From the NCBI GenBank assembly GCA_017411905.1, contig JAFQPB010000020.1, forward strand, positions 1 through 14,823: 14,823 bases of DNA, in the 5' to 3' direction. This DNA is from Oscillospiraceae bacterium (GTDB taxonomy: Bacteria; Bacillota_A; Clostridia; Oscillospirales; Oscillospiraceae). Every line of letters starts with the position of its first letter. Positions within the stretch are counted from its first letter, which is position 1. The translations under genes were made by a program, and so were the position numbers. The notes below the pieces were generated by a model. It saw only the letters and a list, made by a program, of their open reading frames with translations. It had not been told where the DNA came from and searched no databases. Shown here piece by piece: positions 6,714 through 13,688 of this stretch.

Positions 6714-7109
6714 ATGAAGATACGATTGATTTTTATCCTGTGTGCTGTAATGCTGCTGCTTACATTTACCGGTTGTGGGTTTCCGTGGGTGGCAGAGCCT
6801 ACGGAGGAACCGACAGAGCCTTATTATACAGGGTTTACATTTGCCTTAGAATTTGCAGACGGCAAGGAAGTCGTGTCCGGTAAGGCGCAGCTTTCGCAAA
6901 TGGAGGTTTCAGAGGCTTTGGCTGCCTTAGAGCCTTACGGCTTTGACATCGATGATTGCACCGATGTAGCAATGGCAAGCTGGGAAGATGGGAATGTAAT
7001 GTCCTATATTGCTTATTATGAGCAGAATATAGGAATAAATGATCTAAGAGGTTATCGACCCAATGGGGATCTGGAGTGTGCAATAGAAGCTTATTATGAA
7101 TTGCATTAA
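6714..7109 (+). CDS. Small lipoprotein 2 (tandem paralogue), unknown function
   Basis: This encodes 131 residues, paralogous to the gene 36 nt upstream. The signal peptide is identical except for one residue (Ile3 for Met3), with the same lipobox FTGC and Cys21. The linker after the cysteine is longer (PTEEPTEPYY) and the block VSGKAQLSQMEVSEALAALEP is nearly identical. The middle and C-terminal parts have diverged more, the pattern expected when signal and core are kept while a surface changes. AAGGAGG precedes the ATG by about 8 nt, and the nucleotides around the start codon are also similar in both genes. It is probably transcribed with copy 1 and ended by the hairpin at 7161-7183. Function unknown. 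Confidence 0.85.
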   Translation: MKIRLIFILCAVMLLLTFTGCGFPWVAEPTEEPTEPYYTGFTFALEFADGKEVVSGKAQLSQMEVSEALAALEPYGFDIDDCTDVAMASWEDGNVMSYIAYYEQNIGINDLRGYRPNGDLECAIEAYYELH

Positions 7110-7160
7110 CTGCGCAGCAAATAGAAAAGTTTTGGTAAGAATATTTGACTTTTAAAACAG

Positions 7161-7183
7161 CCCCGATGCGAAAAGCATCGGGG
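7161..7183. terminator. Terminator hairpin between convergent genes
   Basis: A perfect 9-bp stem CCCCGATGC/GCATCGGGG (7161-7169 with 7175-7183, loop GAAAA) lies between the lipoprotein gene and the convergent gene ending at 7261. T-rich sequence follows on both strands (GTTTATT on plus, TGTTTTAAAA-like on minus), so it may serve both directions. Confidence 0.7.
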
Positions 7184-7223
7184 CGCAGTTTATTAAAGAA
7201 CCTGTTTGCGGGGGACGGCACCC

Positions 7224-7252
7224 CACGGGTCGATGTGGGCATCGACCCCTAC
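7224..7252. repeat. Half-unit of the dispersed hairpin repeat
   Basis: GGGTCGATG/CATCGACCC (7227-7235 with 7240-7248, loop TGGG) followed by CCTAC matches the second hairpin and end of the 1139-1192 repeat, differing only in the loop. It lies just downstream of the stop codon of the minus-strand gene. Confidence 0.75.
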
Positions 7253-7260
7253 AATATTTT

Positions 7261-8310
7261 TTAATTCCATCCTAAGGGGCGCAGGACACCGTAGCTGTCG
7301 TAACGGGTGTCGGGGGATTTGGCGATAAATACGAGATTTATTTCCGGCGTTTCCAGTCCGGTTTGTCCGGCAACAGAGGTGCAGTCGCCAGCAGAAATGT
7401 TTTCCATATACAGCCGCGCCCGTCCTTCCGGTAAGGGGAAATCTACATTTCCGATAAAGGAAACGCAGAAATTGTCTGTAGCGCAGGCGGTCACAAGGGT
7501 GCTGGCGGCAGATCGGATGGTATCCTCTCTGTTGCCGTCAAAGAGAATGTTGTTGGTGTCCGGGAAGCGGAAATCAGAGAATACCACCTCGTCAAAGCCC
7601 TTGCTTTTCAGCTCAGTGACGATTTGGGCGAGATAAGTCAGTGTACCCTGATGGGCGGGGTTCAGCCAATAACAGCCGCCTTCATCCTGCCACAGATACC
7701 GGCCGGAGGTATGATGCAGGCCAAGCGGCACATTGTTAAGCCCGAAATAGTAATCCCGGAAGGCGGGGAGCTTGGCGATCAGATAGACGTTTTGTGCATT
7801 CAGGGCGTTGATCAGTTCTTCCACCTTGGCGGTGTTGATAAGGCTGCTGCGCTGGCTGCCTACAGCAGAGCTGTAGAAAAACCGGCCTTTGCTGTTTTTG
7901 ACCTCCAGCATAACCGGTGTACCGGCAGGCAGAGTTTTCACTTTTTCGATCAGCGCATCGATATTTTGGGCAGAGGTTTCCTGCGGGGTGCGGGAGGCTT
8001 GGGGCGCGGCAAGGTCATCTTCTGTAATGTAAAAGCCCTTTAGCTGCTGGAGTTTGCCACTCTGCCCCACATCGTCGTCCCCATAGCGGATCGGTACGGT
8101 GGGGCGTGGCTCTGTGTCACCGGTAAGTGCGCCTGACATCAGCTTGTTGGACTGGGAAAAGTCCAAATAAACACCGTCCTTGGTATACACCAAAAACCGA
8201 TCCAGCCACAAAAGCCAGCAAAGCAGCACAAATACAGCCACCAAGCACAAAGCCAAAAGCACGGAAAAAATCCGTTTGCAAACCCGGCGGGTACGGTAGG
8301 GAATGGTCAT
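7261..8310 (-). CDS. Membrane-anchored putative glycosyl-hydrolase-like protein (DUF4015 type)
   Basis: This encodes 349 residues. A basic N-terminus and one hydrophobic helix (about residues 14-36) anchor it as a type II membrane protein with the rest outside. The outer part has features of the DUF4015 putative glycosyl hydrolase family, a TIM-barrel-like fold: VYLIAKLPAFRD (175-186), YLWQDEGGCYWLNPAH (205-220) and GFDEVVFSDFRFP (238-250). The last corresponds to the usual FDxxxFDYxRFP stretch, here shortened to FSDFRFP. Substrate and catalysis are unproven even for the family; a cell-wall or surface glycan role is plausible. The start at 8310 is chosen because GGAG lies 6 nt upstream and the ATG overlaps the prmA stop as ATGA. 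The longer frame from 8343 would overlap prmA by 37 nt. Confidence 0.75.
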   Translation of the reverse strand: MTIPYRTRRVCKRIFSVLLALCLVAVFVLLCWLLWLDRFLVYTKDGVYLDFSQSNKLMSGALTGDTEPRPTVPIRYGDDDVGQSGKLQQLKGFYITEDDLAAPQASRTPQETSAQNIDALIEKVKTLPAGTPVMLEVKNSKGRFFYSSAVGSQRSSLINTAKVEELINALNAQNVYLIAKLPAFRDYYFGLNNVPLGLHHTSGRYLWQDEGGCYWLNPAHQGTLTYLAQIVTELKSKGFDEVVFSDFRFPDTNNILFDGNREDTIRSAASTLVTACATDNFCVSFIGNVDFPLPEGRARLYMENISAGDCTSVAGQTGLETPEINLVFIAKSPDTRYDSYGVLRPLGWN

Positions 8311-9245
8311 AACTTGCTCCTTTTGGCGCAGAGTGCGCGCCAATCTTCTTTTTGACGGATCTCCGTCACAGTCAGTCCGGCTCTTTGCAGGGCTTCCTGT
8401 ACATCAGAAAGCCGGGTGTCTAAAATGCCGGAGCAGATGAGGGTGCTGTTTTCTGTAAGAAATTGGGGAAGTGTGGGTGCAAGGGCGCAGATCACATCGG
8501 CTACGATGTTTACAAGAACCACATCGTAATGCTTCTTTTTTAGCTGGGTCATCAGCTTTTTGTCGGCAGTTACGTTGCCGGTAAGGGCGGTAAATTCCGA
8601 GGAAGAAAAGCCGTTATAAGCGGCATTTTCCCGGGCGATATCCTCCGCTTTCGGGTCAATATCCACACCGATGGCGGTCACGGCTCCCAGCCGCAGGGCA
8701 GCAATGGAAAGAATACCGCTTCCGCTGCCCAAATCTAAGCAGACTGCACCGGGTTTTACCTTTTCTTCCATTAATTCCATCACCATTTGGGTGGAGGGGT
8801 GGGCACCGGTGCCAAAGGTCAGACCCGGGTCTAAAATCACCGGCAGGCGGTTTTCGTCAGCGTTTTCCAGCCAGTAGGGCAGGACGATGAGTTTATCTCC
8901 GATGGGCTGGGGAGGATAGTTTTCTTTCCAGCTTTCCTCCCAGTCGGTTTCTGCCAATGCTGTCACTTTTAGCGGCAGCTTCATATCCTCCGCAAGGGCG
9001 CGCAGGCGGGAGAGACCCTCTGCGTCGGTATCCTCTAAGTAGAGCTTAATTTGGGAAAGTCCTTGCAGCTTTTCCTGCAAGCCTTCGTCAATATAGTCCC
9101 AATAAGCCCGGTTTTCCTCTAAAAAATGCGCAAATTCCTGCTGGTCTTCCATCAGAAATTCAGAAAAACCCTCCTGTGTTAAGGCGGCGGCAATGTCTTC
9201 AATTTGTGCCGGGGTAGTGGAAACGGTGATTTCTAAATAATTCAT
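8307..9245 (-). CDS. prmA: Ribosomal protein L11 methyltransferase
   Basis: This 312-residue cytoplasmic enzyme methylates ribosomal protein L11 using S-adenosylmethionine. The typical PrmA layout is visible: an N-terminal substrate-recognition domain starting MNYLEITV, the DPGLTFGTGAHPST signature (139-152), SAM motif I DLGSGSGILS (171-180), acidic motif VDIDP (194-198) and DVVLVNIVADV (241-251), equivalent to the family's ANIL segment. The start at 9245 has GGAG 6 nt upstream. The frame stays open to 9395, but that extension is translated repeat sequence. The stop overlaps the next gene's start (ATGA), implying translational coupling to the DUF4015-type protein. A candidate promoter lies at 9457-9485 on the minus strand. 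Identification is firm. Confidence 0.95.
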   Translation of the reverse strand: MNYLEITVSTTPAQIEDIAAALTQEGFSEFLMEDQQEFAHFLEENRAYWDYIDEGLQEKLQGLSQIKLYLEDTDAEGLSRLRALAEDMKLPLKVTALAETDWEESWKENYPPQPIGDKLIVLPYWLENADENRLPVILDPGLTFGTGAHPSTQMVMELMEEKVKPGAVCLDLGSGSGILSIAALRLGAVTAIGVDIDPKAEDIARENAAYNGFSSSEFTALTGNVTADKKLMTQLKKKHYDVVLVNIVADVICALAPTLPQFLTENSTLICSGILDTRLSDVQEALQRAGLTVTEIRQKEDWRALCAKRSKL

Positions 9246-9270
9246 AGGTAGCTCCAAATTACAAAGTGAA

Positions 9271-9434
9271 ATCCCCTCTCCAGGGGAGAGAGTGCCCCAA
9301 CGGGGCGGGTGCGGAACGGTGCAATACGGGAAGTGGGAATAGGTTCGTTTGACGTACAAATCCACAAAACACCGCCCGCATTCCTCTTCCGTCAAAAATC
9401 AAAGATTTTTGACACCTTCCCCCCGGGGAAGGGA
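9271..9434. repeat. 164-bp repeat with imperfect terminal inverted repeats (MITE-like)
   Basis: The element begins ATCCCCTCTCC and ends GGGGAAGGGAT, imperfect inverted ends. Each end holds the same unit in opposite orientation: a C-rich/G-rich hairpin (CTCTCC/GGAGAG at 9276-9290; CCTTCCCC/GGGGAAGG at 9415-9432), a CAC linker, then a core palindrome (GCCCC/GGGGC at 9294-9306; GTCAAAAATC/GATTTTTGAC at 9391-9400 with 9404-9413). It fills much of the 331-bp spacer 9246-9576 between divergent genes. It has no coding capacity of its own that I would credit. Confidence 0.6.
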
Positions 9435-9456
9435 TGACCTGTTCTTCTCGGTCTTT

Positions 9457-9485
9457 ATTGTACAGCATCGGGGGGGAAATAACAA
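9457..9485 (-). promoter_or_regulatory. Candidate promoter of prmA
   Basis: On the minus strand TTGTTA (9485-9480) and TACAAT (9462-9457) are spaced 17 nt. Transcripts would start near 9450 and run through the whole 164-bp repeat before prmA at 9245. Confidence 0.45.
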
Positions 9486-9538
9486 CAGAGTTTACAGAAT
9501 TTTTTCAATTTCCTCTATCTATTTTGGAAGTTTTGGTA

Positions 9539-9544
9539 TATAAT
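9539..9544 (+). promoter_or_regulatory. -10 element ahead of the YfmF-YfmH-lgt operon
   Basis: A perfect TATAAT lies 32 nt before the ATG at 9577. No good -35 hexamer is seen at the right distance, so this promoter may be weak or activator-dependent. Confidence 0.5.
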
Positions 9545-9576
9545 GATAAAATCCAAGATTTTCGAGGAGAATATAT

Positions 9577-10842
9577 ATGATCCAAAGTATCGAACTGTCG
9601 GAGGGGGTGACCCTGCGGCTGTTTCGTGATGACCGTTTTAAGCAGGGGTGCCTGAGTCTGCAGTTTGTGCGGCCTATGTCCCGTCAGGAGGCGGCACGAA
9701 ATGCCCTGCTTCCCAATGTGCTGCTCCGGGGCACGGCAAAGACGCCTGACCTTCGCAGCATTACTCTGCGGCTTGACGATCTTTACGGTGCTTCCATCGG
9801 CCCGCTTGCCCGACGGGCGGGAGATTACCAGCTTTCCGGGTTGTTTTGCGGCTTTATTGAGGACAAATACGCCTTAGACGGAGATGCGGTATTTGACCCA
9901 ATGGTGGCTTTTTTGAAAGAGATTTTGTTTATGCCCCGATTGGAAAATGGAGTATTTCCGGAAGCGGTGGTGGAAAGTGAAAAGAAGAATCTGATCGCTA
10001 CCATCGAATCCCGTCTCAACGATAAGCGCGCCTATGCGGCTGATATGTTAATGCATCATATGTGTCCTGCAGACAGCTACGGTATTCCCCGGCTGGGAGA
10101 TAAGGAAGACGTGGCAGCCATTACTGCCAGGAGTCTTTATGCGCATTACGAAAAGCTGCTCCGGGAGAGTAAGGTGGAGCTGTTTTATGTAGGCAGTGCC
10201 AGCGCGGAAACGGTGACCCGCTGCCTGCGGGAGCTGTTTGCAGGGCGTGAAAGAAAGATAGCACCCCTGCCACCGCAGACAGGCTTCTCGGACGAGGGCG
10301 GCGGCCGGTTTGAAGAAACGATGGCGGTGTCCCAAGGTAAGCTTGCCATTGGCTACTATAGCCCTATTACCCAACGTGCAGAGCAATATGCGGCGATGCA
10401 CCTTTGCAGCGCGGTGCTGGGCGGTGGTATGACCGGTAAGCTGTTTACCAAGGTGCGTGAGCAGATGTCCCTTTGCTACGACATTGGTGCGGTCTATTAC
10501 AGCAGTAAGGGTATTATGACGGTGCAAGCCGGTATTGACAGCCATATGCAGGATGTGGTCGAGCGGCAGGTGGAGGAACAAATTGCGGCTATCTGCCGGG
10601 GTGAGATTACTGAAACAGAGATGGAAAGTGCCCGGCAGCTCCTGCTTTCAGCTCTTTCCGGTGTAAACGATACCCCGGGTAACATCGAAGGCTATTATGC
10701 CGTACAGGCATTAACCGGCGGTCTTCTTTCCAGGGAGGAATATATGGAGGCGGTGGCGGTCTGCACCCCACAGGAAGTGGCAGAAGCGGCAAAGACCCTT
10801 AAAAAGCACACCGTATTTTTCCTGAAGGGGGTGGCGCAATGA
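9577..10842 (+). CDS. yfmF: M16-family inactive-partner peptidase homologue, YfmF type
   Basis: This encodes 421 residues of the M16 (insulinase/processing-peptidase-like) fold. The zinc motif HxxEH, expected near residues 42-53, is absent; that region reads NALLPNVLLRGT. The second half keeps the Arg/Tyr substrate-binding pair of M16B enzymes as KVREQMSLCYD (Arg294 and Tyr301, seven apart). This is the pattern of the non-catalytic subunit in heterodimeric M16B peptidases. In NCBI annotation the tandem pair is called EF-P 5-aminopentanol modification-associated protein YfmF/YfmH; the B. subtilis loci are spelled ymfF/ymfH. Its molecular role there is not settled. GAGGAG 7 nt before the ATG supports the start. 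It overlaps the next gene by ATGA. Confidence 0.85.
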   Translation: MIQSIELSEGVTLRLFRDDRFKQGCLSLQFVRPMSRQEAARNALLPNVLLRGTAKTPDLRSITLRLDDLYGASIGPLARRAGDYQLSGLFCGFIEDKYALDGDAVFDPMVAFLKEILFMPRLENGVFPEAVVESEKKNLIATIESRLNDKRAYAADMLMHHMCPADSYGIPRLGDKEDVAAITARSLYAHYEKLLRESKVELFYVGSASAETVTRCLRELFAGRERKIAPLPPQTGFSDEGGGRFEETMAVSQGKLAIGYYSPITQRAEQYAAMHLCSAVLGGGMTGKLFTKVREQMSLCYDIGAVYYSSKGIMTVQAGIDSHMQDVVERQVEEQIAAICRGEITETEMESARQLLLSALSGVNDTPGNIEGYYAVQALTGGLLSREEYMEAVAVCTPQEVAEAAKTLKKHTVFFLKGVAQ

Positions 10843-12128
10843 CTGAAAAGGTTTATCCGCAATTAGGTGAGAACGTCTTTTGGGAGACCTTAGAAAACGG
10901 ACTTACCGTAGCGGTAGTGCCCAAACCCGGTTTTTCTAAAAAGCTATGTTATTTTGTCACCGATTACGGTGCGATCCATACCCATTTTACAGAAGATGGG
11001 AAACAGATCGCGGCACCGGCGGGTATTGCCCACTATTTAGAGCATAAGATGTTCGATATGCCGGAGGGAGAAGTCAGTAGTCAATTTGCGGCAATAGGCG
11101 CAGATGTAAACGCTTTCACAAGCTACGATATGACTGCTTATTACTTTAGCTGTACCGGGCAGTTTGAAAAAGCCCTTTCTCTCCTTTTAGAATTTGTTTC
11201 TACACCTTATTTCACAAAGGAAAGCGTGCAAAAGGAGCAGGGCATTATCGGTCAGGAGATCGAAATGAATGTGGACAGCCCTGATACAGCGGTATTTGAG
11301 CGTTTGATGGGCTGTATGTACGAAAACCATCCTATCAACACCCCGATTTTAGGTACTCGGGAGTCGATTGCAGAGATTACGCCGGAGGTGCTGTATCAAT
11401 GCCATAAGGCTTTCTATTCTCCGGAAAATATGCTCCTTTGTGTGGTGGGGGATGTAGACCCGGAGCGGGTTTGCACCATTGCCCGGGAGATACTGCCTAA
11501 GGAGAAAAAAGAAAAAACGCCCCGGATAGACCGTTGGGAAGAGCCGGAGACGGTTCTGTATCACAGTACGGAAACGGAAATGGAAGTGGCAATGCCTCTC
11601 TTCCAGATCGGTTTTAAGTGCCCTGACCCCGGCAGGGGAGAGGCGGCTGTCCGTCAGGAATTTGTGGCAGACCTTGCCTGCGAGGCTCTGTTCGGTGAGT
11701 CTTCTGATCTTTACCTGAGGATGTACGAGGAAGGAATAATTGATAATTCCTTCGGCGGAGGCTTCGAAACGGTGTCCGGAATGGGAATGCTCAGTATTTC
11801 CGGCGACAGTGACCACCCGGAGAAAGTAAGACAGGCCATTATAGCGCAGGCACAGCGGCTTTGTCGGGAGGGAATCCCGGAGGAAAGCCTTCTGCGAATG
11901 AAGCGCAGTGCGCTGGGGAGACGGATTCGGGCACTGGATAGCTTCAGTTCCTTGATTTTTCGAATATGCGCCTATTATTTTTCTGGATTTGACTACTTGC
12001 AATTTCCGACAATTTATGAGAGAATTACTGCAAACGAGTTGACAGACTTTCTTTATGCGGCAGTCCGCGAGGAAAACTGTGCCATCTCAATCATCCGACC
12101 TATCATCAATAAGGAGAAGAAGAAATGA
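10839..12128 (+). CDS. yfmH: M16-family zinc peptidase, catalytic subunit, YfmH type
   Basis: This encodes 429 residues with the inverted zinc motif HYLEH (His65, Glu68, His69) inside AGIAHYLEHKMFD. Glu133 and Glu140 (KEQGIIGQEIEMNVDSPD) are spaced seven apart, as in processing peptidases, Glu140 being the likely third zinc ligand. In the second half the Arg/Tyr pair is lost: the aligned segment LRMYEEGIIDN has Tyr296 and Asn303. The protein therefore has metal chemistry but lacks the substrate-grip residues that the preceding protein keeps, so the two probably form one working heterodimer. Start and stop overlap both neighbours by ATGA, giving tight translational coupling with yfmF and lgt. 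It is likely cytoplasmic, as no signal peptide is seen. The link to EF-P modification rests on family naming, not on this sequence. Confidence 0.88.
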   Translation: MTEKVYPQLGENVFWETLENGLTVAVVPKPGFSKKLCYFVTDYGAIHTHFTEDGKQIAAPAGIAHYLEHKMFDMPEGEVSSQFAAIGADVNAFTSYDMTAYYFSCTGQFEKALSLLLEFVSTPYFTKESVQKEQGIIGQEIEMNVDSPDTAVFERLMGCMYENHPINTPILGTRESIAEITPEVLYQCHKAFYSPENMLLCVVGDVDPERVCTIAREILPKEKKEKTPRIDRWEEPETVLYHSTETEMEVAMPLFQIGFKCPDPGRGEAAVRQEFVADLACEALFGESSDLYLRMYEEGIIDNSFGGGFETVSGMGMLSISGDSDHPEKVRQAIIAQAQRLCREGIPEESLLRMKRSALGRRIRALDSFSSLIFRICAYYFSGFDYLQFPTIYERITANELTDFLYAAVREENCAISIIRPIINKEKKK

Positions 12129-12955
12129 ATTACTCTAAGATATCCTTTCCCGTCTTCGGCATTGAAATCAATCCTGACCGGGTACTGCAGTTAGGCCCCA
12201 TTCAGATTTATTATTACGGCCTGATCATTGCCATCGGTTTGTGCCTTGCGGCTGTCTACGGTCTGCGCCGCTGTAAGAAGTTCGGCCTTAAGCAGGACGA
12301 TGTGATCGACGGTGCGCTGTGCATTATTCCCTTTGCGGTACTCTGCGCCCGGTTGTATTACTGCGCCTTCCAGTGGGATCACTATCAGGATAACCCAATC
12401 TCCATCTTTTATATTTGGGAGGGCGGTCTGGCCATTTACGGCGGTGTCATCGGTGCGGCATTGGGTGTTGTTGTATTTACCGCTATTAAGAAGATCAACC
12501 TGCCTGCAGTGCTGGATATTGTGGCACTGGGCTTTTTGATCGGTCAGTCTATCGGCCGCTGGGGCAACTTCTTTAACCGTGAGGCCTTTGGCAGCGAGAC
12601 AACCAATTTTCTTCGTATGGGTCTTTTTAACACTTACACGCAGGCTTGGGAATACCATCACCCCACCTTCCTTTATGAATCTCTTTGGAATGCGGTAGGC
12701 TTTATTGCGCTCCATTTCCTCTCCAAGAAGCGGCAGTATGACGGTCAGATCGCGCTGGGCTATGTGGCGTGGTATGGCTTAGGCCGTGCAATGATCGAGG
12801 GTCTGCGCACCGACAGCCTGTACTGGGGACTTTTCCGTGTCAGTCAGGTGCTGGCACTGGGCAGCTTTATTGTGGCAACCGGCGTACTGATCGCACTGGC
12901 CTTCTACAAGCACGACCGTAATAAGCTCTATGTTAATCGTGTAAATAACCAATAA
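12125..12955 (+). CDS. lgt: Prolipoprotein diacylglyceryl transferase
   Basis: This 276-residue polytopic membrane enzyme transfers diacylglycerol from phosphatidylglycerol to the lipobox cysteine of prolipoproteins. The Lgt signature is clear: IGRWGNFFNREAFG, with Arg145, Asn148, Asn151 and Glu153 matching the conserved residues of E. coli Lgt. IWEGGLAIYGGVIGA gives the other conserved stretch, with Tyr105 at the place where E. coli has His103. The HHPTFLYESLWN and YGLGRAMIEGLRTDSLY segments are also typical. It overlaps the YfmH-type gene by ATGA and is the last gene before a strong terminator. Its substrates would include the two small lipoproteins at 6294-7109. Identification is firm. Confidence 0.96.
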   Translation: MNYSKISFPVFGIEINPDRVLQLGPIQIYYYGLIIAIGLCLAAVYGLRRCKKFGLKQDDVIDGALCIIPFAVLCARLYYCAFQWDHYQDNPISIFYIWEGGLAIYGGVIGAALGVVVFTAIKKINLPAVLDIVALGFLIGQSIGRWGNFFNREAFGSETTNFLRMGLFNTYTQAWEYHHPTFLYESLWNAVGFIALHFLSKKRQYDGQIALGYVAWYGLGRAMIEGLRTDSLYWGLFRVSQVLALGSFIVATGVLIALAFYKHDRNKLYVNRVNNQ

Positions 12956-12957
12956 GG

Positions 12958-12989
12958 AAAAAAGCCTTCCCGCCCGGGAAGGCTTTTTT
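12958..12989. terminator. Strong terminator after lgt
   Basis: GCCTTCCC/GGGAAGGC (12964-12971 with 12976-12983, loop GCCC) is preceded by six A and followed by six T residues, starting 3 nt after the lgt stop codon. The A/T symmetry lets it act in both directions, also ending the convergent ferritin-like transcript. Confidence 0.92.
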
Positions 12990-12997
12990 AGTGATAG

Positions 12998-13050
12998 ATT
13001 ACAAGTTACAAATTATAAATGTTTTCAGTACCGAAATTTGTAATTTTGTA
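12998..13050. repeat. AT-rich hairpin repeat, copy 1
   Basis: ATTACAAGTTACAAATT (12998-13014) is repeated identically, 17 of 17, at 13591-13607 on the far side of the ferritin-like gene. Here TTACAAATT (13006-13014) also pairs perfectly with AATTTGTAA (13035-13043), forming a long hairpin that ends just before the ferritin-like stop codon. Confidence 0.7.
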
Positions 13051-13052
13051 GT

Positions 13053-13502
13053 TTATTTGGGGTCTAATTTACCAATTAAATGTAAAATATTTTTGCAGTG
13101 CTCCCGTTCCTGCTGGGCAAGCTGGGCGAATACCGGTCCGTATTCCGGATGAGCGGCCTGTGCTTCGTAAGCAGCCAAACAGCGCATTTCCCGGCCGTAG
13201 CACCGCCGCAGCAGTACTGCCGGATCCTCGGAGAGCGGTTGGGAGGCGGTATGTATCTGACAGCGTTCACCCGTTAACAGCCGAAAAATACCCCGCAGGC
13301 AGGAGATGTGTACCTGTTCCTCTTCAAACATTCTGCGAAGCATCGCCCCCTCTTTGCCACCAAAGCGGTGGGATAGGTGTAAATAGGCGGCTGCATCGGC
13401 CTTTTCTTCTGCGATCAGCTCCGGAAGCTGCCGAAGCTCCGGTTTGGGTGTATCACCTTGCACTCTTTGCAGAACCTGCCGGGTCTTTTGATTGATGTCC
13501 AT
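13053..13502 (-). CDS. Ferritin-like diiron four-helix-bundle protein
   Basis: This encodes 149 residues, mostly helical. The diiron carboxylate pattern is visible: AEEKADAAAYLHL in helix 1 (Glu32/33), EEEQVHISCL in helix 2 (Glu62, His65, an ExxH), Glu105 or Glu113 in helix 3, and QEREHCKNIL in helix 4 (Glu132, His135, a second ExxH). Two ExxH motifs plus carboxylates are typical of rubrerythrin/ferritin-like domains. There is no rubredoxin-type CxxC domain. A role in iron handling or oxidative stress is plausible but not shown. The start at 13502 is set by AGGAG 7 nt upstream; the frame is open to an ATG at 13526. It converges on lgt and diverges from lexA. A TATACT at 13540-13535 is a possible -10, without a convincing -35. 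Confidence 0.78.
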   Translation of the reverse strand: MDINQKTRQVLQRVQGDTPKPELRQLPELIAEEKADAAAYLHLSHRFGGKEGAMLRRMFEEEQVHISCLRGIFRLLTGERCQIHTASQPLSEDPAVLLRRCYGREMRCLAAYEAQAAHPEYGPVFAQLAQQEREHCKNILHLIGKLDPK

Positions 13503-13588
13503 AGAACCACTCCTTTTCATTGCCATACAGATATAGTATATGGCTTTTGTATTTGCAAAATTTGCAGAAAGAGGGGAGAGAGAATTAT

Positions 13589-13620
13589 AAATTACAAGTT
13601 ACAAATTGCAATTGTAATTT
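13589..13620. repeat. AT-rich hairpin repeat, copy 2
   Basis: It contains the same 17-nt sequence as 12998-13014 (here 13591-13607) and forms a perfect 9-bp stem AAATTACAA/TTGTAATTT (13589-13597 with 13612-13620). It lies in the divergent region between the ferritin-like gene and lexA, ending 28 nt before the lexA -10 box. Confidence 0.7.
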
Positions 13621-13636
13621 TACTCTTTTCTTTTTC

Positions 13637-13654
13637 GTTCATATGTGCTATAAT
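13637..13654 (+). promoter_or_regulatory. lexA promoter (extended -10) with possible operator dyad
   Basis: TATAAT (13649-13654) is preceded by TGC, a full extended -10; the -35 (around 13626-13631) is poor. The imperfect dyad GTTCATATGTGC (13637-13648) abuts the -10. A start near 13661 gives about 28 nt of leader. The usual Gram-positive LexA box CGAAC-N4-GTTCG is not present here. Confidence 0.55.
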
Positions 13655-13688
13655 AAATGAGACTATGCAGAAAGAGAGGCGGTATTTT

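Noticed and set aside
9246..9395. N-terminal extension of PrmA
   Set aside because: It translates repeat sequence; family proteins begin at the MNYLEITV start, which has its own GGAG.
9391..9413. Perfect 10-bp palindrome as a transcription terminator
   Set aside because: No T-run follows on either strand at the right place, and it lies upstream of both divergent genes; it fits better as the core of a repeat unit.
10048..10581. Minus-strand 177-codon reading frame inside yfmF
   Set aside because: Antisense to a recognisable gene, no ribosome binding site, and no family features.
13458..13688. N-terminal extension of LexA
   Set aside because: It crosses the divergent gene and the lexA promoter; the homologous part begins at MPRRSNKAQ.
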